Shown: piece by piece, positions 9,151 to 17,176 of the stretch
Position numbering within the stretch: the stretch's first letter is position 1
Layout of the letters: every line of letters starts with the position of its first letter
Assembly: GCA_051004015.1 (NCBI GenBank)
Contig: JBPCKT010000154.1
Location: 1 to 64,000, forward strand
Reading direction: 5' to 3'
Source: SXOA01 sp051004015
GTDB taxonomy: Bacteria; Planctomycetota; Planctomycetia; Pirellulales; Pirellulaceae
DNA length: 64,000 nt
The notes under the pieces: generated by a model
What the model saw: only the letters and a program-made list of their open reading frames with translations
Told to the model about the DNA's origin: nothing
Databases searched by the model: none
Made by a program: the position numbers and the translations under genes

Positions 9151-9477
9151 CTAATGCGAATGTCCGGTTACGCGGTGCGTGGCGGCATCCAGTTGGTACG
9201 TGGATCCATCCACCGGGCAAGTCGGCAGCCCTTCCGGAAAGAACGTCTGGTTAGCCCCGATATCCGAGAGTCCCTTCGCTGGCCATGAGCCTTTCGTCCG
9301 ATACCAGAGTTGCGTCTGCACCTCGATGTTGCCTTGATTCACCAAGCAGGCTCGCTTCTTGGCGCTCTTGGCTTGATCGCCCAGCCGCGGCATCACGATA
9401 GCCGCGACAATCGCCAGAATAGTGATGGCCGCCAGCAGCTCCAGCAAGGAAATACCGCGATCATTCCGACTAATCAT
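9151..9477 (-). CDS. GspG-like pseudopilin 1
   Basis: 108 aa. Leader MISRNDRG then ISLLELLAAITILAIVAAIVMPRLG (Glu5 and Pro present). The C-terminal GspG-type region has GSWPAKGLSDIGANQTFFP, then GLPTCPVDG and the tail THRVTGHSH. It is the first pseudopilin after GspF, the usual place for the major pseudopilin GspG. Two near neighbours in sequence are at 8638-8970 and 16706-17077. Confidence 0.82.
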   Translation of the reverse strand: MISRNDRGISLLELLAAITILAIVAAIVMPRLGDQAKSAKKRACLVNQGNIEVQTQLWYRTKGSWPAKGLSDIGANQTFFPEGLPTCPVDGSTYQLDAATHRVTGHSH

Positions 9478-9488
9478 GATGCTTGCCC

Positions 9489-10622
9489 CTACTTCATGCT
9501 TCCAATCATGTCGAACATCGGCAGATAAATCGCCAGCAGGATCGTGCCGATGGCGGCGGCCAGTCCAACGGTCATGATTGGTTCGATTGAGCCGATCATA
9601 ATACTCAGGTATCGCTCCACCTCCCGCTTGAGGTGGACCCTGATGTTCTGCGTGGCCTTCCCCAAGGTGCCCGTCTTTTCGCCGACGATGATGAGTTGAT
9701 TGACAATCGGCGGAAACAGGTCGCCATGCTTTTCGAGCTCGCTGCTGAACCGCTCGCCGCGGAGGACTGCCCCGTGGAGCTCCTCCACGCTCTTCCGCAC
9801 AGCCCGGTTGTTGATTGCCTTGGCGCAGCTTTGCAAGGCATCCGCCATCGTAAAGCCTGCTTCCATCAGGTTTCCCAGCACTTCCATGAATTGCAAAACC
9901 GCGAAGTTTTTCAGGCAGTCCCCCACCATAGGCACCCTCAGCAGGTAGCGGTCGATGACTAGTCGCGAGCTGGGAGTGCGGCGGGCGATGATCCAGCCCA
10001 CGACGGATACGACCAATCCCAATACCATCATCCAGCCGTAGTACTTGGCGAAGTGGCCGACATCAATCAGAAACTGTGTGACCGCGGGCAATTTGGCCCC
10101 GGATTCCTTGTAAGTTTTCTCGAAGGTCGGCACGACATACAAGATCATGAACGACACGGCTCCCGTACCCGCCACGCAAAGCAGGGCGGGATAGGAGAGC
10201 TTTTTGATGACCGTCGATTTCAGGTTGTCCGCGTGCTCCAACTGCTGGGTCAGGCGTTCCAACGTGGCCGGCAGCGTGCCGGACTTTTCGCCAATCTTGA
10301 TCTGGCTGATGAGCAACTCCCCGAAGGAGTCTTTGTACTTGAGCAGTCCGCCGCTGAAATTGTCGCCGTTTTCCACAGTCTGGCGGATGTCGCCCAGCAT
10401 TCCCGAGTATTTCTTCAGCGATTTCTCTTTGCAGATGGTTTCCAGAGCTTTGGGAAGCGACAGGCCGTTTTCCGTTAGCGTGGCAATATTCCGCAGGATG
10501 AATATCATGTCTCGCTTCTTGATTTTGACCTTCTGGCTCGCGCCGCCAAGCTGGATGCTGGCCAGTTGCTGCAGGAAGTTCTTCGCGGCCGGCCTGAGGG
10601 CTTTGGCGGGATAGGCGGACAT
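9489..10622 (-). CDS. GspF/PilC inner-membrane platform protein
   Basis: 377 aa, near the usual ~400. Two T2SSF domains: the first at about 40-165 (RDMIFILRNIATLTENGLSL; GEKSGTLPATLERL), the second at about 240-365 (AVLQFMEVLGNLMEAG; VGEKTGTLGKA), with membrane helices near 150-172, 195-218 and 345-370. It is the integral membrane core that meets GspE in the cytoplasm. 36 bases separate it from gspE. The identification is clear; type II versus type IV pilus usage is not decided by this gene alone. Confidence 0.9.
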   Translation of the reverse strand: MSAYPAKALRPAAKNFLQQLASIQLGGASQKVKIKKRDMIFILRNIATLTENGLSLPKALETICKEKSLKKYSGMLGDIRQTVENGDNFSGGLLKYKDSFGELLISQIKIGEKSGTLPATLERLTQQLEHADNLKSTVIKKLSYPALLCVAGTGAVSFMILYVVPTFEKTYKESGAKLPAVTQFLIDVGHFAKYYGWMMVLGLVVSVVGWIIARRTPSSRLVIDRYLLRVPMVGDCLKNFAVLQFMEVLGNLMEAGFTMADALQSCAKAINNRAVRKSVEELHGAVLRGERFSSELEKHGDLFPPIVNQLIIVGEKTGTLGKATQNIRVHLKREVERYLSIMIGSIEPIMTVGLAAAIGTILLAIYLPMFDMIGSMK

Positions 10623-10658
10623 GGGCGGTTTCCTTGGGTACTTCCCTGATTCGCTTTC

Positions 10659-12350
10659 TTAGACCGACAGCTTGTAATACACTTCCTCGATGGTCGTCTT
10701 GCCGAGCAGCGCCTGCTCCAGCCCTCCCGCCGCCAGTTCAATCATTCCCTGGCCGACGGCAATTTCCCGCAGCACGCTGTTGGGCTGATTCGATTCAATC
10801 GCTTTCTCCAGCTCCGGGGTGTTCACCAGGATTTCGTAGACCGGCACGCGGCCGGCATAGCCTGTTCCCAGGCACTTGCTGCACCCGCGGCCCTTGAAAA
10901 ACTGGGGCTTCGCCGGAAGCACCAGGTTTTTCCCTTCCATCAGGCGCTCCAGCAGCTGCCAGTTGGGTGGGCACGGTTCCTTGCAGTTGGCGCATATCTT
11001 GCGCAGCAGACGCTGGGCCAGCGCCGCCAGCAGCGCGCCGGCAATCTTGAAGCGGTCCAGCCCCAGGTCGTTGAGCCGCGTGACCGTGCCGATCGCGTCG
11101 TTGGTGTGCAGCGTGCTGATGAGCAGGTGGCCAGTAAGGGCGGCTTGCACGGAAGTGGTTGCCGTTTCCTTGTCGCGGATTTCGCCGACTAGAATCACGT
11201 CCGGGTCCTGCCGCATCAGGTATTTCAGGGCATTGGCGAAGCCCATGCCGTTTTCCGCGTTGGCATGTACCTGGTTGATGCCCAGCAACTTGAATTCCAC
11301 CGGATCTTCCACCGTGCTGATGTTGTATTCGTCCGCGTTGATATTCATCAGCATCGTGTACATCGTGGTCGTCTTGCCGGAGCCGGTGGGCCCCGTCACC
11401 ACGATCATCCCGTGCGGCTTATCGATGAGCATCTTGACGATTTCGGCCTGCTTGGGTGGCATGCCCAAGGCATCGAAACTGAAGGATTTGGCGGCTTCGT
11501 CAATGACGCGCATCACGACCTTCTCGCCGCCGATGACGGGGATCGTGCTGACGCGGAAACTGGCCCGCACCCCTTTCTCGTCAATGGTCATGTTGCCGTC
11601 TTGGGCCTTGCGCTTCTCCGTTGTGTCCATATTGGCCATGACTTTGATGCGGCCGACGACGGCCTCCTCGGACTGCGTGGGGATGGTCATCACTTGTTGC
11701 AGCTCGCCATCCACGCGGAATCGGATGCGCATCTGGGGGACGTGCGGCTCCATATGGATGTCACTGGCCCCGGCGTTGACCGCGCCCATCAGGATGGAGC
11801 GGACCAGCTTGACGACGGGTGCCTCGTGGTCGTCCTGAACATGCTCCACGACGGTCTCGCCCCGTTCTCGCTTCTCCTTGAGCTCGGCGATTTTCATATC
11901 GACAATGGTCTGCCGGGCCGCCACTCGCTCGTCAAAGCCGCGATCGAGGATTTCCACCACGTCCGGGGCCAGCGAAACCACGGGCTCCACGCGATAGCCG
12001 GTGATGAGCTCGACTTCGGAAAGAGCTTCAATGTCGTCCGGGGCAACCATCGCCAGCGTCAATACGCCGCGTTCCACGCGGATCGGGGTCATCTGCCGGT
12101 CGCGGGCCAGCCCTTCCGGCAAGAGACGGACTACCTGCAGATTGACGTCGGCAGGATCGATTTGCCGGAACGGCACTTTGAATTGCTCGGCCAGTGCATC
12201 GCCCAGTTGCGGTATGCTGATCAGGCCCTGTTGGACGAGCGCCGCTCCCAGGCGGCCGCCGCGGGCATCGTGCGACGCGAGCGCGTCCTGGAGCTGCCTC
12301 TCCGTGACGAAACCGCGAGCGATGAGGATATCACCCAGACGTGGCGTCAT
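10659..12350 (-). CDS. GspE/PilB secretion ATPase
   Basis: 563 aa. N-terminal GspE-N domains (about 1-145), then the AAA-type ATPase with Walker A GPTGSGKTT at 320-328, Asp box STVEDPVE at 345-352, Walker B DPDVILVGEIRD at 382-393, His box GHLLISTLHTND at 407-418, and a C-terminal zinc-binding module C453xxC456 / C490xxC493. It powers pseudopilus assembly. The stop of the receiver gene is 3 bases upstream, so the two are co-translated or at least co-transcribed. Confidence 0.93.
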   Translation of the reverse strand: MTPRLGDILIARGFVTERQLQDALASHDARGGRLGAALVQQGLISIPQLGDALAEQFKVPFRQIDPADVNLQVVRLLPEGLARDRQMTPIRVERGVLTLAMVAPDDIEALSEVELITGYRVEPVVSLAPDVVEILDRGFDERVAARQTIVDMKIAELKEKRERGETVVEHVQDDHEAPVVKLVRSILMGAVNAGASDIHMEPHVPQMRIRFRVDGELQQVMTIPTQSEEAVVGRIKVMANMDTTEKRKAQDGNMTIDEKGVRASFRVSTIPVIGGEKVVMRVIDEAAKSFSFDALGMPPKQAEIVKMLIDKPHGMIVVTGPTGSGKTTTMYTMLMNINADEYNISTVEDPVEFKLLGINQVHANAENGMGFANALKYLMRQDPDVILVGEIRDKETATTSVQAALTGHLLISTLHTNDAIGTVTRLNDLGLDRFKIAGALLAALAQRLLRKICANCKEPCPPNWQLLERLMEGKNLVLPAKPQFFKGRGCSKCLGTGYAGRVPVYEILVNTPELEKAIESNQPNSVLREIAVGQGMIELAAGGLEQALLGKTTIEEVYYKLSV

Positions 12351-12353
12351 GGC

Positions 12354-12785
12354 TTAGGCTTTCTGCAGTGTTTTCTTGGGGTTGCCATCCGACTTCGGCT
12401 GGACTGCTTTGGCCAGCAGCTGTTCGACTTTCTCTTCCAGCACGGTCGGGTTGTAGGGAGCGACCAGGTAATCAGCGGCTCCGGCGCTGAAGGCCCGTTG
12501 CACTTGCTCCAGTTCGGCATCAAACGACAGGGCCAGGATGGGAATCATGGTTGTCTCGTTCTCGCTGGCCAGCTGTTCAATCAAGGCGATGCCGCCAGCC
12601 CCGGGGAGCTTGAGGTCGATGATCATGAGGTCGGGCTTGCACTGCTTGAGCAACGGCGCCGCCTCTTCCGCGCTACGAGCGACTTGCACAGAGAACCCCA
12701 GCAGCTCCAAACGGAAGGCGGTGACCTCCGCAAGCGTTGCTTCTTCTTCCACAATCAGCAGATGGGACTGGCGGGCGACCATCAT
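12354..12785 (-). CDS. Stand-alone receiver-domain protein with a degenerate active site
   Basis: 143 aa from the ATG pair at 12785/12782; the open frame continues to 12950 but that part is not receiver-like. A single CheY-type receiver: acidic pair replaced by Glu13-Glu14 (LLIVEEEATL), phospho-acceptor Asp57 (MIIDLKLPG), Ser87 at the Thr/Ser switch position, and ADYLVAPYNP where the family has a Lys before the Pro (here Ala109). No output domain. It heads the secretion operon, 3 bases before gspE, suggesting a role in controlling or localising the machine. The missing Lys suggests altered or no phosphotransfer signalling. Confidence 0.82.
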   Translation of the reverse strand: MMVARQSHLLIVEEEATLAEVTAFRLELLGFSVQVARSAEEAAPLLKQCKPDLMIIDLKLPGAGGIALIEQLASENETTMIPILALSFDAELEQVQRAFSAGAADYLVAPYNPTVLEEKVEQLLAKAVQPKSDGNPKKTLQKA

Positions 12786-13035
12786 GGTTTGGTTCCTGGC
12801 GAATTGATAATCCTGGAATCTGGTATCCAAAGGTAGCTTTGCGAAAGTGCGCGTCAAAAAGACTGTGGCGGGAATGGCGCTTCTAACGGCAGTCCGTTCG
12901 CAGCGATTGCGCCGGTTGCACGGCGCCTGGGATGGTTTGTGAAGTCCCAACCCTTCCCGGGCGCGGGTATGTACTAGAGTTACTTAGTTCGCCGCGATGC
13001 GCGCGAGCCTGTTTCTTGGATGCCTAGGGGAAGTT

Positions 13036-13950
13036 ATGGACGAATCTCGGATTCGCTGCGGATTTGCGGGCCTGGCACTATTGTCCGCTGGGCTTGCCGG
13101 CTGTGGCGGGGATACGCCGCGAGTGGCAGTCACAACAACGCCGGCAAACACCCCCAAAAATACGGAGCCCACTACCGCAGTTCCAGCCGTGATCGTCGCA
13201 ACAGCTCCGATCCGTACGCCGACCAAGGCGGCCCCAGTTGCCGAACCTAAGCCGCGAAGAAAGATCACCTTGAATCCGTTTCAAATGCCCGAAATCCCCG
13301 AGGAATTCTTGCCGCCGAAGGAGGAGATGAAGCCTGCAGAGTACCCGGCGCCGGTTCGCCAGGCCGAACGGCCGAAAGTCCGGTTGCTCGGCTTCTCGGA
13401 TGTGGATGGCTTCAAGGCTCTCGTGGAATTGAAGGGTAACGTGATGGCTGTCGAGGCGGGGGACGTGATCGAAGGCGTTGAAGTCGTGAGTATTGAACCA
13501 CCGAAGGTGACGTTCCAATTCGCCAGTTCAAACTGGTCGACAAGACTCTTCGACCAAGCCTGGTCCAACCAGCAAACAGCTTTTGCGGCTAGCCCCGGCG
13601 CATCCCGAGCATTCACTAACCAGTCCCGCTCCACGCCGCGCACTAATGCTCCTGCTTACGCTACTCGCACCCCCTCAGCCGCGGTCATTCGCGGGCCGGC
13701 TGGACCCAGCATGCTCGACGAGAGCACCAGCGAGGACACTCCCGGAATTGGTGGAAACGCCACGCCCTTCATTCCCGGGATACCCGCGATTCCCGGAATG
13801 CCCGCAGGGGCGAGAGGCGTTGGCATTCCCGGTTTGGGATCCCTCCCCGGGATGCCCCCCCCGGACGCCATGCCCGGTATGCCTGGCGGCCCAGGTGCCA
13901 TGCCCGGCACGCCTGGCGGTCCAGGTGCCCCGCCCGTTGGAAACAATTAA
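13036..13950 (+). CDS. PilP/GspC-like lipoprotein with collagen-like tail
   Basis: 304 aa from the ATG at 13036 (AGGGGA five bases upstream); an in-frame start at 12997 is not preferred. Lipoprotein signal with lipobox LLSAGLAGC. After a Thr/Pro-rich linker, residues about 110-175 (PKVRLLGFSDVDGFKALVEL ... GDVIEGVEVVSIEPPKV) look like the small beta domain of PilP/GspC that binds the secretin. The last ~65 residues are Gly-Pro-Met-rich collagen-like repeats (PGMPGGPGAMPG). It is divergent from the secretion operon, sharing a 250-base intergenic region. Assignment as secretin partner is inference from domain shape and location. Confidence 0.65.
   Translation: MDESRIRCGFAGLALLSAGLAGCGGDTPRVAVTTTPANTPKNTEPTTAVPAVIVATAPIRTPTKAAPVAEPKPRRKITLNPFQMPEIPEEFLPPKEEMKPAEYPAPVRQAERPKVRLLGFSDVDGFKALVELKGNVMAVEAGDVIEGVEVVSIEPPKVTFQFASSNWSTRLFDQAWSNQQTAFAASPGASRAFTNQSRSTPRTNAPAYATRTPSAAVIRGPAGPSMLDESTSEDTPGIGGNATPFIPGIPAIPGMPAGARGVGIPGLGSLPGMPPPDAMPGMPGGPGAMPGTPGGPGAPPVGNN
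13870..13932 (+). repeat. Tandem repeat encoding the collagen-like tail
   Basis: Two near-identical copies of a ~30-base unit (atgcctggcggcccaggtgcc / acgcctggcggtccaggtgcc, each followed or preceded by cccgg) encode PGGPGAMPGTPGGPGA. Copy number is likely to vary between strains. Confidence 0.7.
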
Positions 13951-14039
13951 TCCGCCTGATCCCTGACTTCTGTCCCCTGCCTTGGCCCTCCCCACGACGA
14001 CTATTCTATGATCGACTCAACTTTTCATGGGCCACTGCG

Positions 14040-16625
14040 ATGAACTTCACACGCTTGTCACTCCTGGCGATTACCTTCTTCCTTGTTGCAGTCGGCTCCG
14101 CTAGCGCCACTACCTACTACGTTCGGAGGAGTGGTGATGACGGGAATAATGGAAGATCTCCTGGCAATGCCTGGCGAACCGTGAGGAAAGCCGCGCAAGT
14201 GATCAACGGGGGCGACACCGTGTACGTCGGCGGCGGAACATATTCTCAGTCAACTCCCGCAGTATTCGTGAACTCCTGCACCGCACTGAATCCCAACAAG
14301 CTCATTGCCGACACAACAGGCGCCAAGACGGGGGATGCCGGGGACGTCATCATGAGCTGCTCGGCAAATGGGCTCCATTCGTGGAGATTCCAGGTGCCTG
14401 CCCACTATCAAATCACCGGGTTCAAATTCAGGCGCTCTACCACGGGCACCGGCAATGCCTACGGCCCGTTGCTCGACCCGACCTTTGGACTATCGTCGCC
14501 CCAGAGCAGCTCCTATGCGTTCACGGACTGCACTTTTGAGAACTTGTATCTCGATTGCTACGCCGTCAAATCCCCCGGCGTTAGCTTTACGAACTGCACC
14601 TCGAGCGGGAACAAGTACATCGGACTGTATTTGGACCGCACGGCAGCCATCATCAAGAACTGCACCTTCAAGGACCAGTTGAACCAGCCCATCTACAGCG
14701 TCGGTTCGACATCCACCTGCGAGGTGACCGACTCGTTCTTTACTAACAACATCGCCTACGGTCTCTACACCTCGGGAATTGCCTCTTTGAAATGCACAAA
14801 CAACGTCTTCACCAACACGCGTTATTCCCTGGTGGGCTCGGCGAATACCGTCGATGTCAGCAACTGCGCCTTCAGCCTGACCGATCCATTTTCGCGGGCT
14901 AACTGGGGCAATTACGCGGCCTGGATCGGCAGCCCAATCCATGGCGCAGTCACGTTTGCGAGTTCCACCGTCAGCGGCTACCAGGTGGGGGCCTATGTGA
15001 TGAGTAATGACGTGGCCATGACGAGCGTGAATATCACCGGCATGGGGACGAACTACTACAACCCCGATTGGACCGTCAACGGCAACTGGCTCGAAAGCTA
15101 CGGCATCGTCGCCACCGGATCCCCCGGCAGCGGCGGATCCTGGAACAATTGCAAGCGCTTCAAGTACACCGGCACCTCCGGGACGATCAGCAACTGCTAC
15201 ATCGGCATTCACGCCAATTCGGCGGATGTCACCGTCGAGAACGCCACAATCGCGGGCCAAATCTATGGCCTTTACGGAACCGGCGGCTATAGCCCTGGGA
15301 ACAAACTCACGCTTACCAACACGACCATCAAGGACTGCCTCTGGAGCGGCGCTGCGTTCAACCAAGCAGCTTCCCTGAATGCCACGAACTCCAAGTTTCT
15401 CAGCAACGGGGTCAATCAGTCGGATGGCGGGTGGGCCTGGGGCTGGGGACTGTATTTCTACGGCTATAAACCGGCATCCGCCAACTACTGGGATGGCGTG
15501 CCCGGCGATGCATCCCTGACCGTACAGAACTGCGAATTCACCGGAAACGGCAACGGCTTTTGCGTGGCGAGCCTCAAAAAGGAATTGATCACACTGTCCG
15601 GAAACACGGTCGATGGCGGCCTGGTCATGAATGGAACCACGCCGGCCTCGCACTACGGCTGGGGAGCCTGTCTGAGCAATGGAGATTACGCATTGCAAAA
15701 CAACGCGGAGTTCTCCATCGAGAACTGCTACTACGGCTTGGGAACTCAGTACGGCAAGTTCTCCGTCACGAACTACGCGGTGCAAGACAATTACCACGCA
15801 ATCGTGGCGCAGACCGGCAGCACCCTTACGGTCGCCAACTGTTCGGCGACCGCCAATTCCGGCGCGGGAGTCTATTCCGCCCAGGGAACTTCGGTCAGCA
15901 TCACGAACTCCGACTTATCCGGAAACGGCTACGGCTTCAGAGACGACAACAGTAATGCTGTATCCATTTGGAACTCCACCGCCAGCAACAATCTCTACGA
16001 CGGCATCCTCGCGGAATCCACCGACGCTCTGGTGGTGGAACGCTGCAAAGTCTTGAACAATGGCAATTGGGGGCTGTTCTCAAACCTCACCCAGTCGGCA
16101 GCCATCAAGAACAACGTGGTTGCAGGAAACAAGTACGGAGCCCGGCTTGGCGATAGCGGAACGGGAGCGGATGTATGGAACAACACGATTTGCAACAACA
16201 CGACGAGCTACGGCGTATACGCTTCCAGCGGCACCGTGAAGGTCCACAACAACATCATTGCCGGCAACGGCGCCTACGGCCTGGGGAGCGATCAGGCCAC
16301 GCTAATCCATTCGCATAACCTGATTTCGGGACACGCACCGGGGACCGACTTTTGGAAAACTGGCCTTTCTTCAACCCAGGCTGAAGCGCTGCGGACCCCC
16401 GATGAGCCGAGCAAGCCGCCGCGGTTTGTGGATCCCGCAGCGAATGATTTCCGCCTCGCCAAGGGCTCGCCGGCCATCAACGCCGGCCTGAATGCCCCGG
16501 GGATTGTCGACACGGATCTGCTCGGAAATGCGCGACCGATGTTTGTCGTGACGGAGATGGGGGCCTATGAATACCTGGATAAGAGTGGCAGCGTCCGGCC
16601 GCTCACCTGGAATGAGCGAAAGTAG
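14040..16625 (+). CDS. Secreted right-handed parallel beta-helix protein
   Basis: 861 aa with a signal peptide (MNFTRLSLLAITFFLVAVGS, cleavage near ASA-TT). From about residue 30 the protein is a long solenoid of short Asn/Thr/Ser/Gly-rich turns (ITNSDLSGNGYGF, IWNSTASNNLYDGI, VWNNTICNN), the pattern of Beta_helix and NosD-like folds found in polysaccharide lyases and surface proteins. An opening YYVRRSGDDGNNGRSPGNAW is typical of DUF1565-like beta-helix starts. It ends with a region like those closing such proteins (DFRLAKGSPAINAG ... GAYEY). No catalytic residues can be assigned. It lies between two secretion-related genes, so it may be a cargo or surface partner. Confidence 0.82.
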   Translation: MNFTRLSLLAITFFLVAVGSASATTYYVRRSGDDGNNGRSPGNAWRTVRKAAQVINGGDTVYVGGGTYSQSTPAVFVNSCTALNPNKLIADTTGAKTGDAGDVIMSCSANGLHSWRFQVPAHYQITGFKFRRSTTGTGNAYGPLLDPTFGLSSPQSSSYAFTDCTFENLYLDCYAVKSPGVSFTNCTSSGNKYIGLYLDRTAAIIKNCTFKDQLNQPIYSVGSTSTCEVTDSFFTNNIAYGLYTSGIASLKCTNNVFTNTRYSLVGSANTVDVSNCAFSLTDPFSRANWGNYAAWIGSPIHGAVTFASSTVSGYQVGAYVMSNDVAMTSVNITGMGTNYYNPDWTVNGNWLESYGIVATGSPGSGGSWNNCKRFKYTGTSGTISNCYIGIHANSADVTVENATIAGQIYGLYGTGGYSPGNKLTLTNTTIKDCLWSGAAFNQAASLNATNSKFLSNGVNQSDGGWAWGWGLYFYGYKPASANYWDGVPGDASLTVQNCEFTGNGNGFCVASLKKELITLSGNTVDGGLVMNGTTPASHYGWGACLSNGDYALQNNAEFSIENCYYGLGTQYGKFSVTNYAVQDNYHAIVAQTGSTLTVANCSATANSGAGVYSAQGTSVSITNSDLSGNGYGFRDDNSNAVSIWNSTASNNLYDGILAESTDALVVERCKVLNNGNWGLFSNLTQSAAIKNNVVAGNKYGARLGDSGTGADVWNNTICNNTTSYGVYASSGTVKVHNNIIAGNGAYGLGSDQATLIHSHNLISGHAPGTDFWKTGLSSTQAEALRTPDEPSKPPRFVDPAANDFRLAKGSPAINAGLNAPGIVDTDLLGNARPMFVVTEMGAYEYLDKSGSVRPLTWNERK

Positions 16626-16705
16626 TGCCTGTGAAACCTCGCGGAGCCTGCGCCACCATGAAACCGAAACTTTAACGCCCTCGTCTATCTCCAGGATCAT
16701 CCACT

Positions 16706-17077
16706 TTGCATTCGACCCTGAAGTTACCGGCATTCCCCTCACGACCGGGTAAACGGCCCCACGCCGTCCGGCGCCGCGGCTTTTCGCTGCTGGAACTGCT
16801 GGCGGTGGTGATCATCTTGGGGATCATGGCAGCGGTCATCATTCCCCGGATTGGCGGACACACCGGCAAGGCGAAGGCCAACGTCTGCAGCCAGTACCAA
16901 GGGGACCTCAATAGCGCTCTGGAAAAGTACTACTTTGACCAGGGAACCTGGGCGACGGACTTAAATGACATTCAGACGGATGTCTATTATCCAACCGCGA
17001 TTCCCGTTTGCCCCGTGAACGGGCAGGCCTATACGATTGACCCCACGACCCACCGGCTAGACGGGCACAGCCATTAG
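16706..17077 (+). CDS. GspG-like pseudopilin 3
   Basis: 123 aa from a TTG at 16706 (AGGA 9-10 bases upstream); no in-frame ATG precedes the prepilin motif. Leader ending VRRRG then FSLLELLAVVIILGIMAAVIIPRIG, followed by a GspG-type domain (QGTWATDLNDIQTDVYYP, IPVCPVNG) and the tail THRLDGHSH. The last residues closely match pseudopilin 1 at 9151-9477, on the other side of the locus and on the other strand. It is an outlying member of the same system, possibly a specialised pseudopilin linked to the beta-helix protein upstream. Confidence 0.78.
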   Translation: MHSTLKLPAFPSRPGKRPHAVRRRGFSLLELLAVVIILGIMAAVIIPRIGGHTGKAKANVCSQYQGDLNSALEKYYFDQGTWATDLNDIQTDVYYPTAIPVCPVNGQAYTIDPTTHRLDGHSH

Positions 17078-17176
17078 GGGCCAGGAGTCGCGGGGGAGGC
17101 TCTCTTGGGGAATCCTGGCATCATCAGGTAAGATGACGCAGGTGAATGGAGCCTCGAAGGATGAGGTAGTACAGCC

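Noticed and set aside
11265..12836. 523-residue plus-strand frame opposite the gspE and receiver genes
   Set aside because: It lies antisense to two clearly identified genes; high GC content keeps long stop-free shadow frames.
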